A stretch of 64,000 nucleotides of DNA from Cephalotus follicularis (taxonomy: Eukaryota; Streptophyta; Magnoliopsida; Oxalidales; Cephalotaceae), in assembly GCA_001972305.1 (NCBI GenBank), contig BDDD01001477.1, forward strand, positions 154,796 to 218,795. The letters are read 5' to 3'. The notes under the pieces were generated by a model that made no database searches, was not told the DNA's origin, and saw only the letters and a program-made list of their open reading frames with translations. The translations under genes and the position numbers were made by a program. Positions 21,775 to 34,332 of the stretch are shown one piece after another (the first letter of the stretch is position 1; every line of letters starts with the position of its first letter).

Positions 21775-24700
21775 GTTGGTTTAATAGTGAGTGAGATCTA
21801 GGGTTAATATTTCTGTTGTTTTAGTTAGTATTTCTAATCTTGGATATGTTTTCATCTTTTTTATTTAACTTGTTGCTTTAATTAATGGAAATCTCTGGTT
21901 GTTTACGAGATCTGGTGTTTTTGGTTTATGTGCGTGCTGATGCTTGTGCTTTGAAGTTTTGTTGTACAACTAGCTTCTTCTTTTTTTTCTTAAAAAAAAA
22001 AACCCTTAATAGGTATGGTTAACGGAGAGAAAATAAAAGGAGAATTGGTGGTTCTTGTATTGAGTAACCGATTACCTGTATGGGGGAATTGGAATTCAAA
22101 AGAACTTGAAATAGCCATAGAGCAGAACAAGATCCTGTCTTAAATAATTTTGGTCGACTACAAGAGGATTTTGGTTCTTGTGAACTTATTAAGACTAGTG
22201 TAGAATCTTTGCTTTGGAACGGGAAACCAAGAAAGGTTCGATTGAATTGTTCCATAGAATTGCCATTCTATCATCACTTTTTTTTTATCACTCTAATTGG
22301 TTGTAATTTATTAAATCCCTGTTTTGTTCAAGCTTTTGGTCTCCCATAATAGGTCATCTTTTTTCAGTATGTGACAAATAAAATAGTATAACTCAATTTC
22401 TGTTCATGTGATTAGGTATCGAGTTACAAGACATGTGGATTTCCTTTTAGTTTTTTTCTTGATGGTATCAATTTTCCGGTAGTATCTGTGGATCTTTGTG
22501 TGCATTTTGTTGTCATTCCGAATAAATAAAGTTTGAGTGACTTGAATGATGTAGTGGATTATGTTATTATTTTATATCAATCTTATTGTTCTTGAAGATT
22601 TATGTTACATGTTCTGACATAAACAAGTTTACCAAATGATGTTGCAGTTTACAATGGATGACTTGTAGACTATAAATACATGAATAGGTCCCCATATTAT
22701 TCCCAAGTTATGTGTAATTTTTGCATCATTCGGTAAACGACTTTTGGTAAAAGTATTGGGAGATTTAGTATTATTACGAATTGAATAGGAGTAAAAGTTA
22801 GAGGTCATTTGAGCATGTTGGATTTACACTGGTTCTGTAGCAGGGTTTGTTGGATTTAAGTGACTTATTCCCTCTTTTTATCTAGTTTATTAAGATATCA
22901 TGAATTTCAGTTTAGAAAAAAGCTAAATATATCTTCCAATTTTATTTTGGGACATTGTATCGTCAATGCATGGCGAGGCGACATTTCTTTCTGACACGAG
23001 CTTACTGTGTGACTACTATGTTCACTATTGTCATGTTATAGATATCAATTTTGTAGTCAACCAGAGCCGAATGGTCCTTATAGATGACCTATGCAGAGGT
23101 TTACTTGAGTGTCCTGCCGCTACCGAATCTGTTGGTGTATCTAAGTTGAATAAAGCCTACCTTTTTAATGTAAGGGATTTCTGTAAGCATGTTATTTATG
23201 ATGCCTACTTTCATTGTACTTTGTGTCTTTGTCTATTAGAAAGTGCAGCAACATTGTCATCCTTTAACCTTCCCTACTGAATTATTTTATTACCTTTTTC
23301 TCCAATAAAAACTACTGATAAGTTGTGTGATCAAATGGGAATGGGAAACCTCCTAGTGTCGAAACACGCAAAACTATGAATCGATGTCTATCTAGGTGAG
23401 GAGTTGTTTGTCCGACGTTTTATCATTACCTGCTGTACTTTTATTTTCTTTCTTTTCTTAGTTGTGATATTCAGTTTTTCATGCAATTAACTTTGTAGTG
23501 GAATTTTCAGGTTTTATTTCACATATCATGTTCATGTTATTTTGACTTCCTACTATCTTTTTATTGTCATTGGTATGTCCTTGTCTATATAATTTATTAA
23601 TAATATTGTTAGAATGCTTTTGTCAATAAAATTTTAGTTCAATACTTGACAGGTATATGGAGAAGATGAATGGTCATTTGGGTTCTGCGAACAAGGAACT
23701 GGAGTTTTTAGTTGCCCTTCTGGAAAGAATCCAATGTATACATACCGTGAGTCCATTGTACTTGGAAGTACCAACTGCTCAATCTTTAACGTAAATCAGA
23801 TCTTACGGGCACTTAGTAGGGAGTGGCCAGGAAGCTCATATGACTTGTTGTCCAAAAACTGCAATCACTTCTGTGACGAATTATGTGAAAAGCTTGGCGT
23901 GCCTAAGCTTCCTGGTAAATGTCAATTCAGATTATCCATTGACAACGCTTCTCAGATTAAATGCTTATACTTTTCGTCTTAGGACTCACTTAACCAGTCT
24001 GAAGTGTGTGTTATGTCAACTGGTACTTGCGACGTTTATTGTTTGCATATAAATTATTTTTATGGTGATTTTTCAGAGGATTTATGTATGTGAGTGGTGT
24101 ATTAAAATATAAATAGCTATTAAGGTTTGCTAATTTTGATACTTGTGTCTTTGCTCTGTGTATATCCTACCTGTTCTTCACCATCTGCATGTTTGCATCT
24201 TTATTACTGAAACTATGTGTAACTTAGAATTTCTTGGTTATTAATAAATCTCTTGATTGCCATGTCTTGGACATATATTGATACAAGTACATGTGCAACT
24301 TTTATGATGGTCAAATACATATAAATCTGCATACCAAGTTTTAATAAAGTGATAAACAGTCTTAAGATTTATGGACATGTTTGGTTGCTATTTTTTTGTT
24401 AATAGAAATTGTTACTCTCATTGCAATTTATAATTGAGTATTGTATTCTCAAAATTCCTATAATAGGCTGGGTCAATCGCTTTGCCAATGCTGGTGATGC
24501 TGCCATGGAAGTGGCAGGAAACACAGCAGTACGGGTGAGATGCTTTTCTGCAATTTGCTGTCTATCATATTTTAGCAACCTCCTCTTTATAATACTGAAG
24601 ATTAAGTTTGGATTCCTGAATTCATAGTCTCTGGATCTTTAGGGACACAGAGGCAGTATATTTATTTGCATGCATATGGAACACATTGTATTAACAATGA

Positions 24701-25715
24701 ATTAACTAAGGTTTTTGTGGTTTGATCAAGGCAATCGATCTATATTACCCAAGGCAATCTGAGTTTTATTTAATAGCTTTCAAATGGTTACGGTTGCTTC
24801 TTGAGTTATTCTCGCCTTCGACGAGGGACTGTTCAGGTGTCTGCCCAGAAGATTTGGCTGTACTTATCATCGGCCTAGTTTGAGAATTAGGGCTTTATGC
24901 TATTTTATTGTGGGAGTTCTTTGTTATTTATTTTTTAGGGGATTATTTTGTAATTTGGTTTTTATTAGGATTAGTATTTTACTCTTATAAATAGGTGCAA
25001 CAAACCTGTTATTTTCAGTTTTGCTGATATCGATATTGACTGCAGATATTTGCTTCTCCCTCGGAATATCCTCTGGTCTTCTTCCCCTTTATATTTCTGC
25101 CCTACATCACCTCACACTTCACCTTGGGTCTTAAATGAAGATACAGACATAGTCGTCTGCACTGAACATTTGTACATTATCTTCCTCCAAACATGTTTTC
25201 GGGATACGGATGTTTAAATTGGATTTTGTTTTGATATTTTCTCCTCGAAATTAGCTGGCACTGTTTCTTGGTGCGTTCTATTTTAGTGGAGTTTATATTG
25301 AATTTGCAACTGCTATTTCCTTAAATTTGGAGTGGTAAATAGAAAACTGTTTGGATGGCTTAACAAAGTGTGTCCTGGTGGTTTATTGCAATTGCAGTTA
25401 AGACAAGCCAAGACAGAGATTGTATCAGCTAGCAAAGTGGCATATCGTTTCCTTGTGGGCGTTACTTCTAACACTGGGTTGGATCCCGACTCCCCTGGCA
25501 TTTCAAACAGAGGAACCCCTAGATTTCAATCAACTTGGTTTAAGAACCTAATCACTTCTGGTGCCAAACCTTCCACTAGTTCAGAACTTGAGAATCAAGA
25601 TGAGGATGTGCTTGGGCAGAAAGGGAAACAAGATTCAGAGCTATTAATGCAACAGAATTCCCAGTGGCAAGATTCGGAGCTACCTCTACGACTGAATTCC
25701 CGGCATGATTCATAA
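21543..25715 (+). CDS. DeSI-like PPPDE thiol peptidase, four exons
   Basis: Exons are 21543-21686, 23653-23914, 24467-24534 and 25398-25715, giving 263 residues. All introns are GT-AG and phases agree (exon 2 ends CCT G|, exon 3 starts |GC TGG). The PPPDE fold is clear: LHIYDVTNSGSEKTN at the N-terminus, catalytic His44 in IFHSAVQ, then VYGEDEWSFGF and GVFSCPSGKNPMYTYRES, and catalytic Cys118 in SKNCNHFCDEL. The C-terminal 80 residues are Ser/Gln-rich and poorly conserved. Family members are papain-like cysteine peptidases, some of which remove SUMO (DeSI) or ubiquitin. The actual substrate here is unknown. A second in-frame Met at 21549 is an equally good start. Intron 1 is nearly 2 kb and opens with a CT/TA microsatellite. 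Confidence 0.92.
21696..21769. repeat. (CT)n(TA)n compound microsatellite in DeSI intron 1
   Basis: About 15 CT followed by about 20 TA units, 10 bases after the exon 1 donor. Confidence 0.9.
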
Positions 25716-27313
25716 GAATGTTTTGCCAATAGCTGCACTGGCTACGTGTGCTAGTTGAAACTATGCGAGAAAACTAATTGGGAAGTTACTCATTGCGTAT
25801 CAATGTAGAATTTCTTTCGCTGTTTCAATCAAAATTTGCTCAGTGATACCCAACATGATTATTTACATTGAAAAGATTGTCAGTTTCCATTGTTCCCATC
25901 TTTACCATATGAACGATTTCAATATAGTTTGGAAGCTTTGGTTGGGGGCTAGGGACATTGTCATCTGTTTCCATTTGAGCAAGGTAATTGTATGAATTAC
26001 TTTTTTGTACGTGTTTTTTCATTTGTTTCCTTTCTTAGATCTCAAGGTCCTGTATATCATGTACATCGATTGCAAAAACTGTCTTAATCCTACCACTTTG
26101 AGATGCCCTTTTTTCTGTAATGATATGTGCAGTTCAATATCAGGTGTATTTTGCCAATTTGTTGATGTTGTGGGATCAAAGTCTTTACTTGGATTTGCAG
26201 TTGTGGTTCTCATGGATATGCAGTTTTCTTATGGACATGCGGTTGTGATTTTTATCCGCTGTCATAGAATTAGGGATGATAATTATTTGAAGAAGAGGAG
26301 ATTCGATTCGTTCCTTTCTGTATAAGACGAGAATTCTTCGTAAAAAACAAAATGGGATGAAAAGAAAAATAATCGCTGCGAATGGAGACAAAACCAAGAT
26401 GAGGGTAGCCCCTCTTCTCTCATATCCTTTCCATATATGATCCGTTTAATTTATATTTATAAATTCTACGTAATAAAGATATCTCTATAAAGGTTTTTTC
26501 TAAAACACTCTTTCATATTCAAATTTGTTAATACTCAACCCTCATATTTTTAAATATTATATATAACTTCTTGAATTACGATCGATGTTAATAACAAAAA
26601 AGGTTAATCTTTAATCAGACTCAAACCTGAAAGATTAATCATTAAACAGATTTAAACCTAAAGGGTTAATTTTTAAACCGATTTAAACATGAAGAGACTT
26701 TTATAATATTTAAAAACAGATAAGACAAAATATTAACGAATTCAAAACTTAGATTTTTATATTTTACCCTTTTTTCTTATGCTCCAGTTCAGAAAAATCA
26801 ACGCAACAAAGCCCGTAGCTTTAAAAGTGTTGCATATTATGCCACCAAGAAATTCTTGATACAACTCGAGTTGGATCTACAAACAGATGGATCTACAAAC
26901 AGATAGATAGCTTAATTATTGGAATATCAAATCGAAGTAGTTGACAAGATCATATGCTTTGTAGCAAACGATTAGAATATTATTAAGAACTTCCAGCATA
27001 ATAACGGAACATGATTCACATTATGGATGAGAGGATAAAATTGGTAGTACACGATATGCAAACAAGTTCATGAAGCCACTGTTCTACTGCATTTAATGGG
27101 GTCAGTAACTTCACAAACACAAAGCAAGCTAGTATCTCTCACGAGCCATGAGAATAAAAGACATTTGCTTGTACAACCAGAAGAAAGATGAAAACATGGG
27201 CACGAAAACAGCTTTCAATACTGATGTAGCACATGAAGTCTGAAGGACTGCAAAACATTCACCACAAATATATAATAAACCATTATCTGGGACTATGGCC
27301 AGCGACTCCTTGA
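25716..27313. other. Spacer with the 3' UTRs of two convergent genes
   Basis: DeSI reads in from the left and the lysine-rich protein gene from the right, so their 3' UTRs face each other. Apart from a 31-bp triple repeat at 26600-26692 I see nothing else. Confidence 0.45.
26600..26692. repeat. Three diverged 31-bp tandem units
   Basis: Units start AAGGTTAATCTTTAATCAGA, AAGATTAATCATTAAACAGA and AGGGTTAATTTTTAAACCGA, and each ends with AAACCTG/AAACATG-like sequence. Confidence 0.75.
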
Positions 27314-27955
27314 CTACCTTCGCAGCATTCCATTTAGGACAATTGTATCAACTTGCGAGTCCTCTGCGATTTGAAGTGATGAAACAGCTTGTGCAGCAAT
27401 AACACCAGCGGAGAATTCTGTAGTCCCCCACCCTCCATCTTCAAAATATGGAGCATGCACATTTCTTTCGATAGGTCTATATGAGACTGACCAATCACTG
27501 TTTCCCGCATCAGCCCACTTGTATACAGATCCGCTAGTATTTGAGACCCACCCAATTCCTTCAAGTGTACAATTTGCATGGTCTTGATGAGAAAGGCAGG
27601 TCCCATTTCCACCCACAAAGATATCGATATCGCCGGCACAACCCCAGGGATCGAACCCATCTTCTTTGTTTAGCACAATCTTACATGGATCATCAGAGTC
27701 TTCACCAAGTAGGACATGCAGAGCAACAGCCTCAGCAATAGCTGCTCCCTCTGCATCAAGCCTCTGCTGTTCCTCTTTCTTTTTCTGCTTCTTTTTCTCT
27801 AGCTCACAACGAATGGCCGCAGAAGTAGCAAGGGCTTTCTCCAAACGCCGCTTTTTCTTTTCAGCCTGTTTGATACGATCCAACTCATCTTTCACTTGCT
27901 TCTTCTTCGGTTTTCTCACAATGGGTTGCACTTTATTACATGCCATGTTATCCAT
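27314..27955 (-). CDS. Conserved plant protein of unknown function, lysine-rich coiled coil
   Basis: One exon of 213 codons plus stop, MDNMACNKVQPIVRKPKKKQ to NGMLRR. Residues about 14-75 are very basic and likely coiled coil (KQAEKKKRRLEKALATSAAI, ELEKKKQKKKEEQQRLD), with a possible nuclear localisation signal. The segment EGAAIAEAVALHVLLGEDSDD follows, then an acidic/Gly C-terminal half with DGFDPWGCAGDIDIFVGGNG and YFEDGGWGTTEFSAGVIAAQ. I recall similar plant proteins annotated only as uncharacterised, and I assign no function. The upstream sequence (28145 onward) has a separate small ORF that probably lies in the 5' leader of this mRNA. Confidence 0.8.
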   Translation of the reverse strand: MDNMACNKVQPIVRKPKKKQVKDELDRIKQAEKKKRRLEKALATSAAIRCELEKKKQKKKEEQQRLDAEGAAIAEAVALHVLLGEDSDDPCKIVLNKEDGFDPWGCAGDIDIFVGGNGTCLSHQDHANCTLEGIGWVSNTSGSVYKWADAGNSDWSVSYRPIERNVHAPYFEDGGWGTTEFSAGVIAAQAVSSLQIAEDSQVDTIVLNGMLRR

Positions 27956-28144
27956 GAAACTATGTACCTCTAACTACTCGGTAATGTTTGCTCAAACCTG
28001 TTTTTTTCCCTTAAAGAAAACTCTAAAATGTATACATTTCCCTATTGCCTACTTTATCTTGTTTTTTCTTTCCTTATATTTAAATACTAAAAATTTCTAG
28101 TTGACTCTTGTTTAAAAACTGATATAATGCAATAACCCCAAGAA

Positions 28145-28303
28145 CTACACCCACTCAGGTCTGAAGGAGTATCTCATCTTACGAACGGTACACTCCCAAA
28201 CAGAAACAACAGGGGACAACATCAAAGCAGAATGATAAGCACTAGCACGCCCATCCTTTGGCAGCATTCTTCCTAGTTTTCCACAACCCTTGCACTCACC
28301 CAT
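28145..28303 (-). CDS. 52-residue small ORF, candidate conserved upstream ORF
   Basis: ATG at 28303-28301 and TAG at 28147-28145 on the minus strand. The peptide starts MGECKGCGKLGRMLPKDGRA and ends KMRYSFRPEWV. It holds a CxxC pair and has coding-like composition, unlike random intron sequence. An AG acceptor (CTTTTGCAG, 28342-28350) lies just upstream, and the frame stays open back to it, so the true start could be in an earlier exon. It sits about 190 bases before the main ATG of the lysine-rich protein. That spacing is typical of conserved-peptide uORFs that tune translation of the downstream ORF. It could instead be a tiny independent gene. I know of no function. Confidence 0.5.
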   Translation of the reverse strand: MGECKGCGKLGRMLPKDGRASAYHSALMLSPVVSVWECTVRKMRYSFRPEWV

Positions 28304-29600
28304 TTTGAGCACACCAATACAACCAAAAGGCTTATCAAAACTGCAAAAGTGAAATTAACAATCAAGTTTCAAACAGCTCACATGGCCCTGCAGTGGGAAA
28401 AGAAGAAAAAAGCATGAACAGGTGTTAATAGGCGAAATCAAACGTCCATTAAACTTCCTGAACAGACAGGCATATCCAAGCTTAAGAGATTAAAACTGAA
28501 AGCACACTGAAGCAACATGATAACTAGCACTTTTTTTTTTAATAATCTTCAACAGTCTAAGGAAACATAATCAATCCAAAAATTCACGTACCACATAAGA
28601 AAAACCAAAGCAGACCTCCACATTCAGGGTGTTAACCACCGTGAGTAAACCTTTGTGTTTAAAAAAAAACATCAAGGCTGGCACACAAATTAATCAATGT
28701 ACACACAACAACTGAATCACAATAATAACAATTGCATATGGTAAGGCAAAGGCCAAATCATGCTCAACCAAACTGCTATCGAATCTGAAATCTAGATGAA
28801 AATAAAATAAAACTTTATAAATGGCAACACCAACATGGCCACTGAAATCATGGCATTCAGACATAGCTGTTCCAATTGTAATTAAATTTCATTTATTTGC
28901 TGCCAAGGAGAAATTGATCACCAAGTAAAAAGAGAAGCTATGAATCGCTCAAATAGGTGTCAGTCAGAAACAATTAGGATGGGTAACATGAGTCCTCCGT
29001 ACTATCATTTATTGGAAGAGAAACCAACAAGTAACACAAAAGTTGGCCTACGTACTACAACTAATAGCTCAACTCATTTGGCAAAAACCAACATTATAAG
29101 TTTCATTGAATTTATTGCTAGTTAACAATACTTTAAACAACAGCCAGGAAACTAGATCCGTAACATGGATTGTATTAAATACAACAATTGAACTCAATTC
29201 CATAAAAACCCATTATTTCTATAACGGGATCTACTCGACCCAGAAACTAAAATAACAGAATTATGCCACATATATCATTTCTGAATATATCACTATCAGA
29301 TCGAAATACCCATTAAGGTAAAACAATCAAAATCCATCCCAATAATATTATAAAATTTAAAACTCAATCTAAGATTACAACAAAAAAGGAAAACAATAAC
29401 AAAGAGATCACAAAAATTAAACCTTGCCTCAAGCTTTCCCTGTGATCGTGGAAACCGAAGAGAGATAAGGGGGGGCCAGAAAGAGATTTAAAACAAAAAA
29501 AATGGAGTGTTTAGATCTAGAGAAAGTATAGAGAGAGAAAGTGAGAAACAATAGTAAGAGAAAGAGAGAGATAATATTATATAACGGATCACATGAGAGG
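28304..29600 (-). other. Probable 5' leader introns and promoter of the lysine-rich protein gene
   Basis: AT-rich, no long ORF. A CT-rich block near 29450-29580 (minus strand), with CTCTCTTCGGTTTCCACG and then GAGGCAAG|GTTTAA, looks like a first non-coding exon and donor. The promoter would lie above about 29580. Confidence 0.4.
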
Positions 29601-30779
29601 TGCTAGGAGAGAGAAGGGGACAAGGGTAATCATGTCAATAACGAATACTTTAGTTACACGTGGCAGGCTGGTTTTAACATATGAATAGGGTAAGTCTAAT
29701 TAATGTCTGACTTTTTCTTTAGTTGGACAATAATAGTGCATGCGGTGTCACTGCTGTTGTCATGCGACGTGGAAATTATTTTCTTGGATGGATTTTGATT
29801 GAATCATGGGTCCTGCTTTGCCTACATAATGAGAACCGCTTTGGCTAGTTTCGATGTTTCTAAATTTTAGGAGGGTTTGAATCGTGTTATCTTTCGACGT
29901 TATTAAAATCGTTATTTGATTTTAAAAATGTTTTAAGTTTGGTGAAGAATATCTATTAACAGTTTTAAAAATAATATTTTAATACTTAAGTTTGATTTGT
30001 GAATTAAAAAAAATATATATATATATGAGAATATGATTCACATGTTATTTACACATTTTCATGTTTTATAAAAATACTATTCCTACTAAAATTGAAAAAA
30101 AAAATCCTGAACCAAAAAATATTTATCTAAAAATGTGATTTCATTTACAACAACCCAAATTCATGAGTTGTGAACAATTGCAAGGGTAAAATGGTTAAAA
30201 TGAAAAATTGTAACTAAGGAAGGAAGGAGAGTTATGTTATCAACTGGACTTGGAATTAGACCAATATCAGATTTTGTCAACTTTAAGGTTCAGGATTGTA
30301 AACAAGGGCTGAACTACCTTAAAGCCCACCTATTTGGTCGTTTTGGGCTTTGTTATAGAGCTTGGATAAATTTGCCCTTTAGAGCTCAATATTCACATCA
30401 AACAATAGAAGGTGGTCTCTAATGTCTTGAAGTGACATTTATTCAAACCCATTAAAACAATGTGTCACCCAGTTGATCCACAATCTTGTTGTTTATTAGC
30501 TAAGTGCATAATTGAAAATTGTTGTGATCACATTTTAATTATGTCAACACACAAAAAATTGACAAAATGATTGTATAATGAACTCTACGTAAGTAAATCT
30601 GCTAGAAACTGTTGCATCAACCAATATACCCGATTTCTCTTTCTAGTTAATCAACTAAAATTTCCCTTCAATAAGATTTCAATGGGTCACTTCACCCTAT
30701 AACCCTAACAATTTCACTCTCACTCTCACAGTTACAGAGACAAAATTCTAAAACAGGGAAAGAGAGAGAGAAAGAAGCA
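29601..30779. other. Spacer and MIND1 promoter
   Basis: AT-rich. The last 80 bases before the MIND1 ATG (CACTCTCACTCTCACAG, GAAAGAGAGAGAGAAAG) look like a short purine/pyrimidine-rich 5' UTR. A small ORF at 30234-30422 has no recognisable motif. Confidence 0.4.
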
Positions 30780-31748
30780 ATGGTCTCTCTTTCCTTCATC
30801 CACTCCTCAAACACACTAAAACATTCCTTGTACTCATTCACCCCCAACAACAAAACCCTAAAACCCCCCAAACCCAAAACCACCAAAATCCAATCCCTCC
30901 TCCCGTACAACCGAAAGCCCCAGCTCTCCGGCGAAACACCTCGCGTCGTCGTCATCACCTCCGGAAAAGGAGGCGTCGGCAAGACTACCACCACCGCCAA
31001 CGTCGGCCTCTCCCTCGCTCGCTTCGGCTTCTCCGTCGTCGCAATCGACGCCGACGTCGGCCTCCGCAACCTGGACCTCCTCCTCGGCCTGGAGAACCGC
31101 GTGAATTACACGGTTGTGGAGGTCCTCAACGGAGACTGCAGACTGGACCAAGCCCTGGTCCGGGACAGGCGCTGGTCCAAATTCGAACTGCTCTGCATCT
31201 CCAAGCCCAGGTCCAAGCTCTCCTTAGGATTCGGTGGCAAATCCCTCGTCTGGGTCGTCGACGCCCTGAAATCGCGTCAAGAAGGACCCCCGGACTTCGT
31301 GCTCATCGATTGTCCGGCGGGCATCGACGCCGGGTTCATAACGGCCATCACACCGGCGAACGAAGCGGTCCTGGTGACGACGCCGGATATAACGAGCTTG
31401 AGAGACGCGGACAGGGTGACGGGGTTGTTGGAGAGCGACGGGATAAGGGACATAAAGATGATGGTGAACAGGGTACGGACGGACATGATTAAAGGGGAGG
31501 ATATGATGTCGGTGCTTGATGTGCAGGAGATGTTGGGTCTGGCTCTTTTGGGTGTCATTCCTGAAGATTCGGAGGTTATCAGGAGCACCAATAGAGGGCA
31601 CCCTCTTGTTTTGAATCAGCCACCTACCCTTGCAGGCCTGGCCTTTGAGCAGGCCGCATGGAGGCTCGTTGAGGAGGATAGCATGTCGGCTGTTTTGCTC
31701 GAGGAGCAGCCTAAGAAGCGCGGCTTCTTCTCCTTCTTTGGAGGTTAG
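30780..31748 (+). CDS. MIND1: Chloroplast septum-site determining protein MinD
   Basis: Intronless gene of 322 codons. Residues 1 to about 52 are a Ser/Thr/Lys/Pro-rich chloroplast transit peptide. The ParA/MinD ATPase domain then begins: deviant Walker A SGKGGVGKTT with signature Lys63 and catalytic Lys68, Walker A' DADVGLRNLD at 91-100, and switch II DCPAGID at 178-184. The last residues (EEQPKKRGFFSFFGG) form the amphipathic membrane-targeting sequence. In plants MinD1 (ARC11) works with MinE and ARC3 on the inner envelope to place the FtsZ ring at mid-plastid. All ATPase motifs are intact and the length matches orthologues. The coding region is much more GC-rich than its surroundings, mainly at third positions. 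Confidence 0.96.
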   Translation: MVSLSFIHSSNTLKHSLYSFTPNNKTLKPPKPKTTKIQSLLPYNRKPQLSGETPRVVVITSGKGGVGKTTTTANVGLSLARFGFSVVAIDADVGLRNLDLLLGLENRVNYTVVEVLNGDCRLDQALVRDRRWSKFELLCISKPRSKLSLGFGGKSLVWVVDALKSRQEGPPDFVLIDCPAGIDAGFITAITPANEAVLVTTPDITSLRDADRVTGLLESDGIRDIKMMVNRVRTDMIKGEDMMSVLDVQEMLGLALLGVIPEDSEVIRSTNRGHPLVLNQPPTLAGLAFEQAAWRLVEEDSMSAVLLEEQPKKRGFFSFFGG

Positions 31749-33448
31749 ACACTAGACGCATTCCATTTTTGTTTTTATTTTTGGGAGTTGATTGATAAGT
31801 AGTGAAGTTTTTTGTGTACAGTGGCAATTTCTTTATTAATGTTTGCTTAGTTGATGTTAGCTCAGCAGCATTTGTTATCCCCTTTATAATGATTATTATG
31901 TGGCAATGATGGTAAATCAAGGATGATTTGTGTATTAACTATTATATTCGAATTGCAGATTGAAGTTTCATGTGTAAGTTTTGACATAACAATGATACTC
32001 TACTTACTGCATTATTGGTCCTATTGGAACTTGTTTCCTCTTTTGTGATTGTAGTTTTAGCTGTTGTGATTAGAAATAAAATGAGGAAATGGATGCTCTA
32101 TTGATCTCTTACTGTTGAGCTTATTATCAATATAACTATTGGTAAATCAAAGAAATCCTGATATTAGATGAAGCCTTGTGCAAAATTGCGTTCAATGAAA
32201 AGAACCATTGAGAAGAACCAATATCAAAAACTAGTTCACGAGGATGGGGAAGCCCTTGTCTTATACGTCCATGTCAAGTGATTTACTTACTGATGTGAGA
32301 TATGTAATAACATACGTATATTTCGTCTGAGGCACACAAATTGTTACATGTATTGTTAATACTCATACAATTTGTCGGTTAGAGTCGTATGTAATCTATA
32401 ATGAAATATAGCAAAGTAGAGAAGGCATACCAGTGGCACAGTTTTTATCATCACCTCAGATTATATTTTCCGCAGGAAACTGCCGAAAATAGTTCAGATA
32501 ATTTCTCATACCTGTTGATGGACTCATAAATTTGATTTATGTACTCAAAAATCAAACTGGTGGAGATTTTTGTGCAATTTTCCAGTGTGTGTAGGTGGGT
32601 GGGGGTGGCAATATTAATTTTGTTTACAATGCTAAACTGATTGGAGCAGCTTTGATAGTAAAATTGACCTTGACACGTGTTCCAAATATAGCTCTGTATT
32701 TATCTCAAATAGCCTATAAAACATAATCATGCATACTTCTTGTTGTCTCTTCCCTGCGATAGGAAGATAGTTTATGTATAGATGCTATCGCCATTGAATT
32801 AAATTTAATATGATTATGTCATCGGTTAAGATAGTAAACACTGAGGATACTAGTGAGGAGCATGGTAGCCAATTTTTACTCCATCAAGTCAAAGAGAAAT
32901 TTTGAACCAAGTGATTCACATGATTCACAAACATGAAAAGTCTTTATGGAATGTAAAATGAAGTAACCTTCCAATGCTGACTGAAGCAATTTTGTTAAAC
33001 ATAGGTAACTTGATCACTAAAAGACATGCTAAAGTATATGGCTATATTTGGAAGCGGAGGTTATACATTGTTGATAACAAAGCCTTGATTACTAAAAGAC
33101 ATGGTAGAGTATATGACTATATTTGGAAGCAGAGGTTATACAGCTGATAACAAAGTAGGTGAGACAGAGACTTCGTCACAGAAGCACAAACAACCAAAGT
33201 AACTACCAAAATAGAAGTTAGCTTACTTGTTTGAGAGAGCATAGCAAGGACAGACGACCCACAGCCTCCAACACGCACAATGTGAATCCAGCCTTGCTAT
33301 TTTTGTGATCAATATAAACATTCTTCCTCTATTTACACCGCACTAGTTGCTAAGACATGTGTTGCTATATCATTGGTTTTGAAGCGTAGGAGAGTTGCTC
33401 CGAATCTTACTGACCTGATTTTTTGGGTTTCTCGAGAAAACGGAGTTG
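31749..33448. other. MIND1 3' UTR and spacer
   Basis: No gene seen. It contains one tandem duplication (33009-33156). Confidence 0.45.
33009..33156. repeat. Tandem duplication, two units of about 74 bp
   Basis: CTTGATCACTAAAAGACATG at 33009 and CTTGATTACTAAAAGACATG at 33084. The units stay alignable through TATATTTGGAAGC and GATAACAAAG, with a few substitutions and a 2-base gap. Confidence 0.85.
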
Positions 33449-33453
33449 AAGAT

Positions 33454-34285
33454 TGTTGATACAGAAAATCTCTTTTCAGCAGTACTTTACGTGGAGGGTT
33501 TGATTAGTTCAGGAGAACGCTTGAATATGTCCGAGAAAGGGGTTTGCTTGTTGGATGATTCCTGAACAAATAGAGTACAAAGGTAGAAGGTCCAAGAGTT
33601 TGTTCTCTCGAGGACACTCCGACGCTCAAGTTAGAGATTGCACAGAGAAAATAATGTTCTTTAGAGTGCTAAAATGACTGACTTTTGTATTGACTGTGAA
33701 ACTGGTATTTATAGTTGTTGATTCGTAACTGCCTGAGCGTGTTAATCGGAGGTGATAGGTGTCTCCTAAGGAAATGCCGAGGATCTTGGTCGTTTCCCTT
33801 GATCTTCGTCATATTTGTTGGTACTTTTCTTGCAGAAAGTTTATCATATCTTATCCTTCCATATTTGAAAGAGTATATCCCTGGAATGTAGGCTGATCTT
33901 ATGACCTTATCCTGCGGAGGACGAAGAAAAAGAGGTACTCTGGTCTCTTGTCTGCTTCAAGGTTTTCAACGTCAAGAGCTTCTTCAAGAGCTCGTGCCTG
34001 AGGCTTTATGTCCTTTGCAACACCTTTCGAGGAAGAAGTCTTCTGTGATGCAGTTGAGGAGGAGGTCATCAGCAGTGGTGCCAAGGAGGGCATCCTCTGC
34101 TATGCAAACAAAGAGGAGTTCCTCGACGCTGATTCTGAGAAGGATGTCCTCACCTACTTCTGTAACTGGATTTAAAGAACTTACTCTGATCCGTATCTAT
34201 GTAAGCCTCAAAGCCCGTGGACACTTGGCTATGTCAGCGAATGACACATGTCATTTCAGGTATAAATAGATTTTTCCCCACATCA
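33454..34285 (-). mobile_element. Solo LTR, Tat-type family, older subfamily
   Basis: Begins TGTTGATACAG and ends CCACATCA, flanked by perfect AAGAT duplications (33449-33453 and 34286-34290). It carries TATAAATA (minus strand) and GAGGAGG/CCTCGG modules like copy A. There is no internal sequence, so it arose by LTR-LTR recombination. Confidence 0.9.
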
Positions 34286-34332
34286 AAGATTGATCACATG
34301 GTTTTGTTTCACTAGTTATTTCATACACTAAA

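Noticed and set aside
22966..23280. 104-codon ORF in DeSI intron 1
   Set aside because: It lies in the intron between two well-defined exons and has no known motif; Cys/Tyr/Leu-rich composition suggests chance.
24838..25040. LTR-like stretch in DeSI intron 3 with TATAAATAGG and AACAAACCTG
   Set aside because: I could find neither clear TG...CA ends nor a target duplication, and one TATA-like box in an AT-rich intron is not enough.
30858..31601. Long antisense ORFs over MIND1
   Set aside because: They mirror the GC-rich third positions of MIND1 and show no protein family features.
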